Below, piece by piece: positions 45,981 through 54,667 of a stretch of DNA of 64,000 nucleotides. The translations under genes were made by a program, and so were the position numbers. Where the stretch lies: NCBI RefSeq assembly GCF_013372265.1, contig NZ_CP054051.1, forward strand, positions 1,190,587-1,254,586, written 5' to 3'. Under the pieces are notes generated by a model that did no database searches, had not been told where the DNA came from, and worked only from the letters and a program-made list of their open reading frames with translations. The stretch is from Aliarcobacter cibarius (GTDB lineage Bacteria > Campylobacterota > Campylobacteria > Campylobacterales > Arcobacteraceae). Numbering within the stretch: the first letter of the stretch is position 1; every line of letters starts with the position of its first letter.

Positions 45981-47050
45981 AATATTTTTGGAAACTTTAT
46001 AGTGAATTTTAAACCATCTTTTGTATTTTCATGTAAAATTTGCCCTTCAAAGCTATTTTCAATAATAATTTTACAAATAAAAAGCCCAAGACCTGTTCCA
46101 CTGCTTTGATGTTTTGTTGTGAAATATGGTTCAAAAATTCTATCAAAAAGCTCTTTATCTACTCCTTGAGCATTGTCAAGATATTCAAGATATATAAAAT
46201 CATCTTTTAGGTAGGTTTTTATAGTAATATCTTTTTGTTTTATACTTTTTTGGATAAAAGCATCTTTTGAATTATTTATAAGATTCAATAAAACTTGAGT
46301 TAATTCATTTTTAATCCCAAAAACCTCTAAATTTTTTAAAATATCAAATTTTATATTTATATTTTCTTCTTGTAAAACTCTATTTAAAATTTTCAGAGCC
46401 TCATTTATACTTAAATTTAATAAAAATTTTTCTTTTTCTTTCTGAGGTGTAAAAAAATTTGTAAAATTTTCAATAGTATTTGACATTCCAAGAATAAGAT
46501 TTTTGCTACTATCATAAAACTTATCAAACTCTTTTTGATTTTTTGTTTCAAAACTTTTTTTGAGATTAAAGAGTGTTAGGTTTAGCTCAGTTAATGGTTG
46601 TCTCCACTGATGAGCTACATTTGCTAACATTTGTCCTAAACTTGCCATTCTTGATTGTAAAAATATAATTTTTTGTTTTTCTTCAACTTCTTTTTGAAGC
46701 ATTATTTCATTTGTAATATCATATCTTATTGCAATGAACTCAAATATATCTTCATTTTCATCTAAAATTGGTATTATTGTTGTATTTAAATAGATTGTTT
46801 TGCCACTTTTTGATAGATTTTTAACAGTTGCTTTATGAACTTTTTTATTTAAAATTGTTTCCCAAAGAGTTTTGAAATTCTCTTTAGGAGTATCAGGATG
46901 TCTTATAATATTGTGATTTTTACCTAAAAGCTCTTCTTTACTGTATTCAAAAAGTTTTACAAATTCATCATTTACAAATGTAATAATTCCATTTATATCA
47001 GTTTTTGAAACAATATTTGAGTTTTCTATTGCTTTTTGGTAATTATTCAT
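45977..47050 (-). CDS. Cytoplasmic PAS sensor histidine kinase
   Basis: This 357-residue kinase has one PAS domain (about 5-120; NDEFVKLFEYSKEELLGKNH and IRHPDTP, reminiscent of aerotaxis-type PAS), an H box SLGQMLANVAHQWRQPLTE (near 147), N box LLNLINNSKDA, G1 DNAQGVDKE, F box IFEPYFTTK and G2 GTGLGLFI. No membrane helices are present, so it senses a cytoplasmic cue, perhaps redox or oxygen. It overlaps its response regulator by 4 bp and lies 12 bp after hemB. Confidence 0.92.
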   Translation of the reverse strand: MNNYQKAIENSNIVSKTDINGIITFVNDEFVKLFEYSKEELLGKNHNIIRHPDTPKENFKTLWETILNKKVHKATVKNLSKSGKTIYLNTTIIPILDENEDIFEFIAIRYDITNEIMLQKEVEEKQKIIFLQSRMASLGQMLANVAHQWRQPLTELNLTLFNLKKSFETKNQKEFDKFYDSSKNLILGMSNTIENFTNFFTPQKEKEKFLLNLSINEALKILNRVLQEENINIKFDILKNLEVFGIKNELTQVLLNLINNSKDAFIQKSIKQKDITIKTYLKDDFIYLEYLDNAQGVDKELFDRIFEPYFTTKHQSSGTGLGLFICKIIIENSFEGQILHENTKDGLKFTIKFPKIL

Positions 47051-47062
47051 AAAATATGAATT

Positions 47063-48037
47063 TTATTTTCTATTTAGAATCTCACAAACTTCTTTTGCAT
47101 GATATGAGATTATTATATTAGCTCCTGCTCTTTTAAAAGCTATCATTGTTTCCATCATAACTCTTTCATAATCAATAAGTCCAGCAAGTCCAGCATGTTT
47201 TAGCATTGCATATTCTCCACTTACATTATAAACACATAAAGGAAGTTTTGTTTCGTTTCTTATATCTCTTACAATATCTAAAAATGCTAAAGCTGGTTTT
47301 ACCATAAGTATATCAGCTCCTTCTTTTTCATCTTCTAATGACTCACTTATAGCTTCAAGTCTATTTGCAACATTCATTTGATAAGTTCTTCTATCTCCAA
47401 AAGAAGGTGTTGATTCAGCAACATCTCTAAAAGGTCCATAATATCCACTAGCAAATTTTGTAGAGTATGCCATTATAGGTAAATCTTTAAATTCATTTTC
47501 ATCAAGTGCAGTTCTAAGTGTTGTAATAATACCATCCATCATTCCACTAGGTGCTATCATATCAGCTCCTGCTCTTGCATGAACTAATGCTTGTTGTGCA
47601 GATATTTCAAGTGTTTTATCATTGTGAACACTTTGTGTTTTTGGGTCAAGAATTCCACAATGACCGTGATCTGTGTATTCACAAAAACATAAATCTGTTA
47701 CTATAAACATATTTGGGAATTTTGCTTTAATAGCTTTTATTGTTCTTGCGATTATACTTTCATCGCATAAACACTCACTTCCAACAGAATCTTTAATTTC
47801 TGGAATTGCAAATAGTATTATTGAGTTTAAACCTATTTCTTGTAGATATTTGCACTCTTTTAATATTTCATCAATACTCATTTGAAAAACACCAGGCATA
47901 CTAGGAATCTCAGTTTTTATTCCATTTCCTTTTCTTACAAAAAGTGGATATATAAAATCATCTTTACTTATACTTGTTTCTTGAACTAAATTTCTTAAAG
48001 TTTCATTTAATCTTAATCTTCTAAATCGTTTAAACAT
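47063..48037 (-). CDS. hemB: Delta-aminolevulinic acid dehydratase (porphobilinogen synthase)
   Basis: This 324-residue enzyme condenses two ALA molecules to porphobilinogen. It carries the zinc-site sequence [15 protein letters not shown] (near 119-133) and the two active-site lysines in [15 protein letters not shown] (near 197) and [11 protein letters not shown] (near 250). Length is standard. It is divergent from ribA and upstream of the PAS two-component system. Confidence 0.97.
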   Translation of the reverse strand: MFKRFRRLRLNETLRNLVQETSISKDDFIYPLFVRKGNGIKTEIPSMPGVFQMSIDEILKECKYLQEIGLNSIILFAIPEIKDSVGSECLCDESIIARTIKAIKAKFPNMFIVTDLCFCEYTDHGHCGILDPKTQSVHNDKTLEISAQQALVHARAGADMIAPSGMMDGIITTLRTALDENEFKDLPIMAYSTKFASGYYGPFRDVAESTPSFGDRRTYQMNVANRLEAISESLEDEKEGADILMVKPALAFLDIVRDIRNETKLPLCVYNVSGEYAMLKHAGLAGLIDYERVMMETMIAFKRAGANIIISYHAKEVCEILNRK

Positions 48038-48056
48038 AATATTTACCTCTTTTGGA

Positions 48057-48062
48057 TATAAT
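48057..48062 (+). promoter_or_regulatory. Probable -10 box for ribA
   Basis: TATAAT, 36 bp upstream of the ribA ATG at 48099, in the gap between the divergent hemB and ribA genes. Confidence 0.5.
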
Positions 48063-48098
48063 CTTACGATTTTAACAGTTTAAGGTTTAAAAAAAAGA

Positions 48099-48674
48099 AT
48101 GAATATAATTGAATCAAATATAGCAAACCTTCCAACAAAACACGGAAAATTTAAAATAAAAGCATATAAACAAGGTTATCAAGAACATTTAGCAATAATG
48201 AGTGAAAATTTTGAAAATTTGGATGTAATAAACCTAAGAATTCACTCTGAGTGTCTTACTGGGGATGTTTTTGGAAGTATAAAGTGTGATTGTCAAAAGC
48301 AGTTAGAACTAGCAATTGAATATATAGCAAAAAATGGAGGCTTAATTATCTATCATAGACAAGAAGGTAGAAATATTGGTCTTTTAAATAAAGTAAATGC
48401 TTATAGTTTACAAGATGCAGGAAAAAATACTGTAGAAGCAAATTTAGCTTTAGGTTTTAGAGAAGATGAAAGAGAATATAGTATTGTTGAGTACATTATA
48501 AAGGATTTAGGAATTAAAAAAATAAATGTTCTTACAAACAATCCTGCAAAAATGAAGTTTCTTGAAGGTTTGGATGTAGAAATAGTGGAGAGAATTCCAA
48601 CAATAGTTGAGCCAAATTGCTATAATAAAAACTATTTAAATACAAAAAAAGAGCAATTAGGACATATGCTTTGA
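48099..48674 (+). CDS. ribA: GTP cyclohydrolase II
   Basis: This 191-residue enzyme opens the GTP ring in riboflavin synthesis. Zinc ligands are in ECLTGDVFGSIKCDC (near 50-65), the catalytic region is HRQEGRNIGLLNK (near 88), and the C-terminal substrate loop LTNNPAKMKFLEGL is intact. It is distinct from the RibBA-type gene whose C-terminus lies at 63874. Its stop overlaps the rsmG TTG start by 4 bp. Confidence 0.96.
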   Translation: MNIIESNIANLPTKHGKFKIKAYKQGYQEHLAIMSENFENLDVINLRIHSECLTGDVFGSIKCDCQKQLELAIEYIAKNGGLIIYHRQEGRNIGLLNKVNAYSLQDAGKNTVEANLALGFREDEREYSIVEYIIKDLGIKKINVLTNNPAKMKFLEGLDVEIVERIPTIVEPNCYNKNYLNTKKEQLGHML

Positions 48675-49255
48675 TTAAATTAAAAACTATTTTAGAAAAG
48701 CATAATATAAATTTAGAAGAAAACTTTTATAAAGATATAAAAGTTTTTATAGAGCTTTTGCAGAAATGGGGGAAAGTTCATAACTTAAGTGGAAGTTTGG
48801 ATGAAGATAGTATTTATGAAAATATTTTAGATTCACTTTTTCCTCTTACATTTATTGAAAATTTTTCTAGTTTTGCAGATATTGGCACAGGAGCAGGGTA
48901 TCCAGGGTTAATTTTAGCAATTGCAAGAAAAGATAGTTTAGGGTATTTAATTGAGCCAAGAATAAAAAGAGTTGCATTTTTAAGTTTTGTAAAGGCAAAT
49001 TTAGGTTTAAATAATCTTACAATTTTACAAAAAAGAGTTGAAGCAGTAGATGATTTAAAAGCTGAATTAATAACAAGTAGGGCAGTTACGAATACAAAAC
49101 TCTTAATTGAATTAACAAAAAACATAAAACAAGATAATTCTTCATATCTTTTTTATAAAGGTAGTATGCTTGAAAATGAGATAGAAGAAGCAAAATTAAA
49201 CGATTATAAAGTAGTTTCAAGAAGTGATAGAAACTATTTGTATATAAAAGGATAA
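48671..49255 (+). CDS. rsmG: 16S rRNA (guanine-N7)-methyltransferase RsmG
   Basis: This 194-residue methyltransferase modifies G527 of 16S rRNA. The SAM site FADIGTGAGYPGLILAI (near 65-81) and the later EPRIKRVAFL block fit the family. The start is TTG at 48671, overlapping the ribA stop. Slightly short, like other Campylobacterota RsmG. Confidence 0.95.
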   Translation: MIKLKTILEKHNINLEENFYKDIKVFIELLQKWGKVHNLSGSLDEDSIYENILDSLFPLTFIENFSSFADIGTGAGYPGLILAIARKDSLGYLIEPRIKRVAFLSFVKANLGLNNLTILQKRVEAVDDLKAELITSRAVTNTKLLIELTKNIKQDNSSYLFYKGSMLENEIEEAKLNDYKVVSRSDRNYLYIKG

Positions 49256-49258
49256 ATA

Positions 49259-49480
49259 GTGTTATTAAAAGTTATTGCAGTTATTTTAGTTGGATTTATT
49301 ATATATTTATTATTTTTCAAAAATAGAAGAGTTGATGGTGTAAAAAAGAATGATAAATTAATCAGTGAAGAGATGGTAGAGTGTCCTACATGCAATACTT
49401 ATGTGTCTCAAAGTGAAGGTATATTAAGCAATGGGAAGTTTTATTGTAGTAAAGATTGTTTAAATAATAAAAAGGCTTAA
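49259..49480 (+). CDS. PP0621-like small membrane zinc protein
   Basis: This 73-residue protein has an N-terminal membrane helix (about 3-19) followed by a treble-clef-like zinc motif: VECPTCNTYV, then SNGKFYCSKDCLNN. The layout matches the PP0621 family of unknown function. It begins with GTG at 49259, 3 bp after rsmG, in the ribA-rsmG-glyS cluster. Confidence 0.75.
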   Translation: MLLKVIAVILVGFIIYLLFFKNRRVDGVKKNDKLISEEMVECPTCNTYVSQSEGILSNGKFYCSKDCLNNKKA

Positions 49481-49481
49481 A

Positions 49482-49850
49482 ATGAAGATTATTGGAGATT
49501 CTATAGTACCTTTTGAAGAGTTTTTTAAAGTTTCAAATGTTGAAGAAATTAAGAATACAAAACCTAATTCTCTAATTTTCTTTGAATATAACGAAGAACT
49601 TTTGAAATATTGCTATTTGAATAATTTAAACTATTTTGTTCAAATTAACTCTGTAAAAGAGGGATTGTATGCAAATAGTTTAAATGCTAAATATATAGTT
49701 TGTAAAAAAACTTTGGCAAAAAAGATGCAAAAAATTGCAGAGAATTATATGTTTGATTCTAAAATTTTGGCAATTATAAAATCTAATGATGAATTAGAAG
49801 AGATTGCACTAGATGAAATTGATGGAGTAATATATAAAGAACTAATTTAA
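49482..49850 (+). CDS. Conserved-type hypothetical protein
   Basis: A 122-residue soluble protein with alternating strands and helices: MKIIGDSIVPFEEFFKVSN, then NSLIFFEYNEELLKYCY and ALDEIDGVIYKELI at the end. I do not recognise it, though its pattern recalls a phosphatidylserine-synthase-sized Rossmann-like small domain. It is tightly packed between two small genes, so a role in the same operon is likely but unknown. Confidence 0.6.
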   Translation: MKIIGDSIVPFEEFFKVSNVEEIKNTKPNSLIFFEYNEELLKYCYLNNLNYFVQINSVKEGLYANSLNAKYIVCKKTLAKKMQKIAENYMFDSKILAIIKSNDELEEIALDEIDGVIYKELI

Positions 49851-49872
49851 GTTTTTTATTAAAAGGAAAAAA

Positions 49873-50022
49873 TTGAAAGAGATAATTGATACGATAGTTG
49901 TGATTTTATTTGTGTTTATGGTTGCTATGTTTATTATAAATTTCAATAGACAACAAATAAAGAAACATACAGATAAATTAGAAGATATAGAAAATCAAAA
50001 TAAGGATAAAAACAATGCTTAA
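49873..50022 (+). CDS. Small single-helix membrane protein upstream of glyS
   Basis: Starting at TTG 49873 (AAAAGGA site 8 bases before), a 49-residue protein: a membrane helix at about residues 5-24 (DTIVVILFVFMVAMFIINF), then a charged tail KQ..DKLEDIENQNKDK. It overlaps the glyS start by 8 bases. Function unknown; coding is supported by the RBS and overlap. Confidence 0.6.
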   Translation: MKEIIDTIVVILFVFMVAMFIINFNRQQIKKHTDKLEDIENQNKDKNNA

Positions 50023-52030
50023 ACCACTTTTAATAGAAATTGGAGTTGAAGAGTTACCAGCTATTCCATTTTTACAAGAACTTCCTAATATTGAGAAAAA
50101 ATGGAGTGATATTTTAGAAAAAAATAGACTTCTTTGTAATTTTGAGTTATTTTATACTCCAAGAAGATTGGTTTTATGGCATAGAGAGTTTCAAGTAAAA
50201 CAAGAAAATAGTGAGTTTGAACATATAGGTGCACCTAAAAAGATAGCTTTTAAAGATGGTGTTGCAACTCCTGCTGCTGCTAGTTTTGCTACAAAATGTG
50301 GGATTAGTGTAGATGAAATATCTTTTAAAGATTTTGGGAAAGGTGAAGTTTTATATTATAAACAACAAATAGTTGGACTTGAAGCAAAAGAACTTTTAAA
50401 TACTATGGTAAACGAGTTTGTAAATTCTTTAAGTTTTGGAAAATCTATGAGATGGGGAAGTAGAAGTGATAGTTTCATAAGACCTATTAGATTCTTTTCA
50501 ATGATGCTTGATAGTGAGATAATTGAAGGAGAACTATTTGGTGTAAAATCATCTAATATTTCTTATGGTCATAGAATGGAAAGTTATGAACCTTTTAGTT
50601 TTTCACATGTTGGGGATTATTTCTGTAAACTTGATAAATATGGAGTTATTCTATATCAAGATGAAAGAAGAAAAAGAATTCTTGAGCAACTAAAAAATAT
50701 TGAGACGAAACATAATGTTCAAATAGAATTGGATATTGAACTTTTAGATGAAGTTGTTGCAATTACAGAATATCCAACTGCACTTTTAGGAAAATTTGAT
50801 GAAGAGTTTTTAGAACTTCCACCAGAAGTTATTGTTACATCTATGAAAGCAAATCAGAGATATTTTGCTGTTTATAAAAATGGAAAATTAGCAAATAATT
50901 TTGTTGTTGTTTCAAATGCTTTAACAGATGATTTTGGATATATAATTTCTGGAAATGAGAAAGTTTTAAGACCAAGACTTGCTGATGCAATGTTTTTCTA
51001 TAAAAATGATATAAAAAATGGTTTAAGAAATGATGGATTAAAAAAATTAGTTTTTGTTGAAGGTTTAGGAACAGTTTATGACAAATGTGAAAGAGAAGTA
51101 AAAATTGCTTCTTATTTAGCTAAAAAACTTGATGTAAAAGAAACTGATATTTTAGAAAAAGCAATAATGCTTTCTAAAGCTGATTTAATGAGTGAAATGG
51201 TTTATGAATTCACAGAATTACAAGGTCTTATGGGATATTACTACTCTAAAATTGCAAATAATGATGAAAAAATTAGTCTTGCATTAAAAGAACAATATCT
51301 TCCAAGTGGTGAAAATTCAGAGTTACCAAGCACTATTTTTTCTTCAATTGTGGCTATGTCAAATAAAATTGATAATTTAATGGCATTATTTAGTGTTGGA
51401 AAAATTCCAACAGGTTCAAAAGATCCATTTGCATTAAGAAGATCTGCTTTAGGAATTGTAAGAATTGCAATAGAACATAAAATTGATATTGATTTTAAAA
51501 CTATTATTGAAGATTTAAAAATAAATTATACAAATCTTGACACAAAACTTTTATTAGAATTCTTCAATGAAAGATTGTTTAAAATCTTTAATGTAAACCC
51601 TACAGTTCTAAAAGCAGTTTTAAGTAGTGGAGAATCAAATATTTATAAAGTTTATCAAAAAGTTGAAGCTCTAAATCCTGTTGTTGAAAGTGATAATTTC
51701 AAAGATTACAGTGCAACATTTAAAAGAGTTGCAAATATAGTAAAAGATGTTGATTTAAATTCAGATTTAAATGTAAATAGTTCTTTATTTGAGCAAGTTG
51801 AAGAAAAAGAATTGTTTAATAATTTTGAAAAAATTAAAGCTACAAACTTCTTATCTTTTGATGAAGAATTAGAAGCTCTTTTTAGCTTAAAACCACAATT
51901 AGATAGTTTCTTTGAAAAAGTTTTTGTAAATCATGAAGATGAAAAAATAAAAATGAATAGAAAAAATTTAATTGCTCAAGTTTATTTAGGTTTTAGAAAT
52001 ATAGCTGATATTAAAGAAATTACAATCTAA
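50015..52030 (+). CDS. glyS: Glycyl-tRNA synthetase beta subunit
   Basis: This 671-residue subunit of the bacterial heterotetrameric GlyRS has the family start LLIEIGVEELPAIPF and internal SMRWGSRSDSFIRPIRF, EFTELQGLMGYYY and DPFALRRSALGIVRI motifs. The alpha subunit gene is not in the window. It ends at a hairpin shared with the xerH end. Confidence 0.96.
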   Translation: MLKPLLIEIGVEELPAIPFLQELPNIEKKWSDILEKNRLLCNFELFYTPRRLVLWHREFQVKQENSEFEHIGAPKKIAFKDGVATPAAASFATKCGISVDEISFKDFGKGEVLYYKQQIVGLEAKELLNTMVNEFVNSLSFGKSMRWGSRSDSFIRPIRFFSMMLDSEIIEGELFGVKSSNISYGHRMESYEPFSFSHVGDYFCKLDKYGVILYQDERRKRILEQLKNIETKHNVQIELDIELLDEVVAITEYPTALLGKFDEEFLELPPEVIVTSMKANQRYFAVYKNGKLANNFVVVSNALTDDFGYIISGNEKVLRPRLADAMFFYKNDIKNGLRNDGLKKLVFVEGLGTVYDKCEREVKIASYLAKKLDVKETDILEKAIMLSKADLMSEMVYEFTELQGLMGYYYSKIANNDEKISLALKEQYLPSGENSELPSTIFSSIVAMSNKIDNLMALFSVGKIPTGSKDPFALRRSALGIVRIAIEHKIDIDFKTIIEDLKINYTNLDTKLLLEFFNERLFKIFNVNPTVLKAVLSSGESNIYKVYQKVEALNPVVESDNFKDYSATFKRVANIVKDVDLNSDLNVNSSLFEQVEEKELFNNFEKIKATNFLSFDEELEALFSLKPQLDSFFEKVFVNHEDEKIKMNRKNLIAQVYLGFRNIADIKEITI

Positions 52031-52057
52031 TAAAAGTACCTTCTAGGTACTTTATTA
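52028..52057. terminator. Bidirectional terminator between glyS and xerH
   Basis: An inverted repeat AAGTACCT/AGGTACTT with a 2-base loop, extended by complementary A/T flanks, lies between convergent glyS and xerH and overlaps the xerH stop by a few bases. Confidence 0.65.
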
Positions 52058-53107
52058 GAATATTTCTGTAGTTTTTTTAAGTCTATCTTTATCAAAATGT
52101 GTATAAATACGGCTAGTATTTATATCTGCATGGCCCAATGCTTCTTGAACAAGAATTAAATCTTTGTGTTTTGAATAAAGTAATGTTGCAAAGCTATGTC
52201 GTAACATATGCGCTCCATTTTTTTCTTTTCTAATTCCAGCACTCATTAAAATATTTTCTACAATTCTGCTAACATAAGCTTGAGTTAGCCTATCACCTTT
52301 TTGATTGCACACTAAAATATCACTGATACAAATCCTTTGATTAAGCCAGTTTTGTAAATCATTCTTAATAATATTACATTTTATCATTACAACTCGAGGT
52401 TTATTTCCTTTTCCTCTAATTTGCAGCATATAAACATCATCTTCTTTATAAATATCTTTTAATCTTAAGTTTAGCATTTCACTTACCCTAATACCTGTGT
52501 AAAGAATAATTTTTAAAATAACTCTATTTCTATAAGTTAGGTTTTCACTAAATTCATATTTATCGATAGCTGACAAAAATCTATTTACTTCTTCTTCATT
52601 CATAAAAGAGGGGAGTTTAGAACCTGATTTTCCACTAAGACCTTGCCAATTTTTTAACTCAATTTTAAATAAGTATGAATTACCATCAGTTGTTTCATTT
52701 TGTTTATCAACATATGAAAAAAATGATAGTAGGGCAATTCGGTGATTTTTTTTACTAGCATCTGATAAAGAACTTGTTTCACTTGCTAAAAAATCACTTA
52801 AAAGTTCTTCATCAAATTCTTTCATTGAAGCTAAACCTAATTTTGTAGAAAATTTATAAAGTTTTAGTAGGGGATTAAAATATGTGTTTATTCCACTTAA
52901 ACCAATATTTCTTGCTTCTTTAACCAAAGATTCTAATTCTTCTATATTTTTTGTACCTGTAACTAATCTTTTTAAAATATATGCCAATTTGTCTTTATCA
53001 TTTACTAATCTATTTGATAAACTTGTAATTTTATTTCTTACAAATCTTTCAAGCCAAAATAGCATTGTGGAATCAAAATCGTTTTTAAAGTCTAATTCAT
53101 ATCTCAT
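52055..53107 (-). CDS. xerH: Tyrosine recombinase XerH
   Basis: This 350-residue recombinase is the single Xer enzyme of Campylobacterota, acting on difH to resolve chromosome dimers. The catalytic set is intact: Arg in LYTGIRVSEMLNL (near 205), Lys in RGKGNKPRVVMI, His300 and Arg303 in HMLRHSFAT, His326 in ALGHADIN, and nucleophile Tyr335 in SRIYTHF. The gene ends 25 bp from glyS. A dif-like palindrome lies 57 bp from its start codon, and the prophage begins there, so XerH probably integrated it. Confidence 0.94.
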   Translation of the reverse strand: MRYELDFKNDFDSTMLFWLERFVRNKITSLSNRLVNDKDKLAYILKRLVTGTKNIEELESLVKEARNIGLSGINTYFNPLLKLYKFSTKLGLASMKEFDEELLSDFLASETSSLSDASKKNHRIALLSFFSYVDKQNETTDGNSYLFKIELKNWQGLSGKSGSKLPSFMNEEEVNRFLSAIDKYEFSENLTYRNRVILKIILYTGIRVSEMLNLRLKDIYKEDDVYMLQIRGKGNKPRVVMIKCNIIKNDLQNWLNQRICISDILVCNQKGDRLTQAYVSRIVENILMSAGIRKEKNGAHMLRHSFATLLYSKHKDLILVQEALGHADINTSRIYTHFDKDRLKKTTEIF

Positions 53108-53163
53108 AAAAATTCCTAATAAACTTAAAGTAAGTAGAAGTATATCAAATCATATATTAATAT

Positions 53164-53191
53164 CAGTTTGAAAATTATAGTTTTCAATACT
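53164..53191. other. dif-like Xer site, left prophage boundary (attL)
   Basis: A 28-bp Xer-type site: left arm CAGTTTGAAAA, 6-base spacer TTATAG, right arm TTTTCAATACT. The arms share the inverted core TTGAAAA/TTTTCAA, and the right arm read backwards is AGTATTGAAAA. The 11-6-11 layout, position beside xerH, and the same right arm at 63816 support attachment-site identity. A TATGAT box at 53192-53197 directly abuts it, 12 bases before the first phage gene. Confidence 0.75.
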
Positions 53192-53208
53192 TATGATATA
53201 TTTCTCTT

Positions 53209-53793
53209 ATGGAAAAACAAGAATTTAGAATAAATGAAAATTATCACAAGCTTTTATTAACTGCTTCAACTGATAAAAATTTAAGTTCTAATCAATTCCG
53301 TGTGTTCTTTTATATTTCAACTCATAGCGATATTGTGGTTAAAGATATGCAAAGTGATTTAAATTTCAAAACTACTAATTTGATGTCTGAATCAATTAAA
53401 GCACTTATTCAAAATGGATATATCACAAGAAGAAAAGCAAAAAAGAAAGTTAAAAAAAATACTCCTTTTTATGTTTATGAGTTAAATCTTGAAAAAGCGT
53501 TAGATTTTAATTTCAATAAATTAAATAGCTCTGAAGATTATTTTAAAGCTATTGAAAATATTTATAACTATTTCTTTAAATTGATACCTACTTCATTTAA
53601 AGTTGATACTCATAAAAATTTTAAATCTGTTGAATTAATGCTTTATAAAGATGAAAGACCATTTGAACTTATAAAACAAATTATTGATTTTGTAGCTTCA
53701 ACAAAATATAGAAGAACTATAAATAGACCTTTCAAATTAAGAAAAGAGTTTGAAATGTTATTAGATGAACTTAATAAAAAGCAAAGTAATTAA
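53209..53793 (+). CDS. Phage winged-helix DNA-binding protein (putative regulator or replication factor)
   Basis: This 194-residue protein has an N-terminal winged helix (SSNQFRVFFYISTHSDIVVKD, then TTNLMSESIKALIQNGYITRRK wing, residues about 25-75) like replisome organiser or RepL-type proteins. A second helical domain (about 110-190) follows, with the basic FKLRKEFEMLLDEL end. It could repress phage genes or assist replication. The ATG at 53209 lacks a clear ribosome site and a -10 box lies 12 bases before it, so a nearly leaderless mRNA is likely. Its promoter touches the attachment site. Confidence 0.7.
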   Translation: MEKQEFRINENYHKLLLTASTDKNLSSNQFRVFFYISTHSDIVVKDMQSDLNFKTTNLMSESIKALIQNGYITRRKAKKKVKKNTPFYVYELNLEKALDFNFNKLNSSEDYFKAIENIYNYFFKLIPTSFKVDTHKNFKSVELMLYKDERPFELIKQIIDFVASTKYRRTINRPFKLRKEFEMLLDELNKKQSN

Positions 53794-53902
53794 CCCCTGC
53801 TTTGTTTTTTAGTGAGTTTTCTCACTCGGTCGGGGTAGTTTAAGCCCTCCCCGTTCGTTACTTGTAAATCGGGCTTAACAAAATAACTATAAAGGGCAAA
53901 AA
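53794..53902 (+). promoter_or_regulatory. GC-rich leader with competing hairpins upstream of the ssDNA-binding-like gene
   Basis: The region contains three inverted repeats: GTGAG/CTCAC (53812-53825, 4-base loop), CGGGG/CCCCG (53831-53853), and TTAAGCCC/GGGCTTAA (53840-53878). The last two overlap and cannot form together. It is strikingly GC-rich against the background. It may be a replication or packaging element, or a regulatory leader. Confidence 0.55.
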
Positions 53903-54301
53903 ATGACAATTACTCAACAACAATACACAACTATCTATAAAGTTGCAACTTTTAATTCTTTAAAAGTTACTAAGGCTGGAGTTATGGACGGTAATAATTA
54001 TGGTGATTCTTTGACAATCAAACTTATAAATATTATTGAAGAAGAAACTGAAGAATTTGGTATAGCTGAAAAAGAGCAATTACTAGAGATACAAATCAAA
54101 TGCGACAATCCTACTCAAGTAGCAGAATTAAATATGGTTCTACGAACATTAAAAGCAAATGGAGTAGTTTTTGAGTTAAACGGATTATTACCTTCTAGAC
54201 CTGAAAAATCTTCATTTCTTAAAGTTGTGTGTACTGATAAAACAGATTTTTTAATTCAAAGATTATCTTCTTTGATTAAAAAAGATTCAAAAGGGGCTTA
54301 A
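53903..54301 (+). CDS. Putative ssDNA-binding protein of the phage (gpV-like role)
   Basis: This 132-residue protein is beta-rich: TIYKVATFNSLKVTKAG, DSLTIKLINIIEE, LEIQIKCDN and FELNGLLPSRPEKSSFLKVV. It has no membrane segment or signal peptide. In inoviruses the gene just before the coat gene often encodes the ssDNA-binding protein that coats phage strands and represses replication-protein translation. That role is inferred from position and composition. A hairpin ends its transcript. Confidence 0.6.
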   Translation: MTITQQQYTTIYKVATFNSLKVTKAGVMDGNNYGDSLTIKLINIIEEETEEFGIAEKEQLLEIQIKCDNPTQVAELNMVLRTLKANGVVFELNGLLPSRPEKSSFLKVVCTDKTDFLIQRLSSLIKKDSKGA

Positions 54302-54320
54302 TGCCCCTATTTTGTTTTTG
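54292..54320 (+). terminator. Hairpin terminator after the ssDNA-binding-like gene
   Basis: A 6-bp stem AGGGGC/GCCCCT with a 5-base loop that contains the stop codon region, followed by a T-rich stretch. It may reduce readthrough into the coat gene, which has its own ribosome site. Confidence 0.55.
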
Positions 54321-54380
54321 ATTGTGTGTACTCTTACCTGTGCATACAACAAAAAACAAAACATTCATAAGGAGAAAATT

Positions 54381-54611
54381 ATGTTTAAAAAATTAGGAAA
54401 AAAAGCAAAAGCTTTAGGTGTTGTTGCAGCTGCAACAATTTTATCAACTGGTGCTCAAGCAGCAATTACTTACGACGCAACAAATAAAAAATTTGGTGGT
54501 GAAGTAGATTTAGGTGCTTATTATTCAGGTGTTGAAATTGCAGTAGCAGTTGTTGGTGTTACTTTAGGTATTAGTTTATTCTTTGCTATGCTTAAAAAGG
54601 CAAGAGGTTAA
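54381..54611 (+). CDS. Phage major coat protein (pVIII-like)
   Basis: The 76-residue precursor starts at ATG 54381, behind a strong AAGGAG site; the longer upstream start at 54312 has none. Residues 1-27 form a basic signal peptide ending AQA, leaving a 49-residue mature coat. It has an acidic start (AITYDATNKKFGGEVD), a membrane helix (about 58-70 of the precursor, VEIAVAVVGVTLGISLFF) and a basic end KKARG, as in filamentous phage coats where the Lys tail contacts DNA. It precedes the tiny membrane ORFs and adsorption proteins. Confidence 0.88.
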   Translation: MFKKLGKKAKALGVVAAATILSTGAQAAITYDATNKKFGGEVDLGAYYSGVEIAVAVVGVTLGISLFFAMLKKARG

Positions 54612-54618
54612 AATTTTT

Positions 54619-54640
54619 AAGAGTAGTACCTCCTACTCTT
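54619..54640 (+). terminator. Hairpin after the coat gene
   Basis: AAGAGTAG and CTACTCTT form an 8-bp perfect stem with a 6-base loop just after the coat gene stop. There is no U-run, so it may pause or protect the abundant coat transcript (as the hairpin after Ff gene VIII does) rather than act as a full terminator. Confidence 0.5.
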
Positions 54641-54667
54641 ACTAAAATTATTTCAAGGATTAAATAT

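Noticed and set aside
53820-53880. GC-rich leader read as a tRNA
   Set aside because: The hairpins do not make a cloverleaf and no conserved T-loop is present.
54312-54380. Upstream 23-codon extension of the coat gene
   Set aside because: The ATG at 54381 has AAGGAG and directly gives a standard signal peptide; the longer start has none and would put a Lys/Cys-rich stretch before it.
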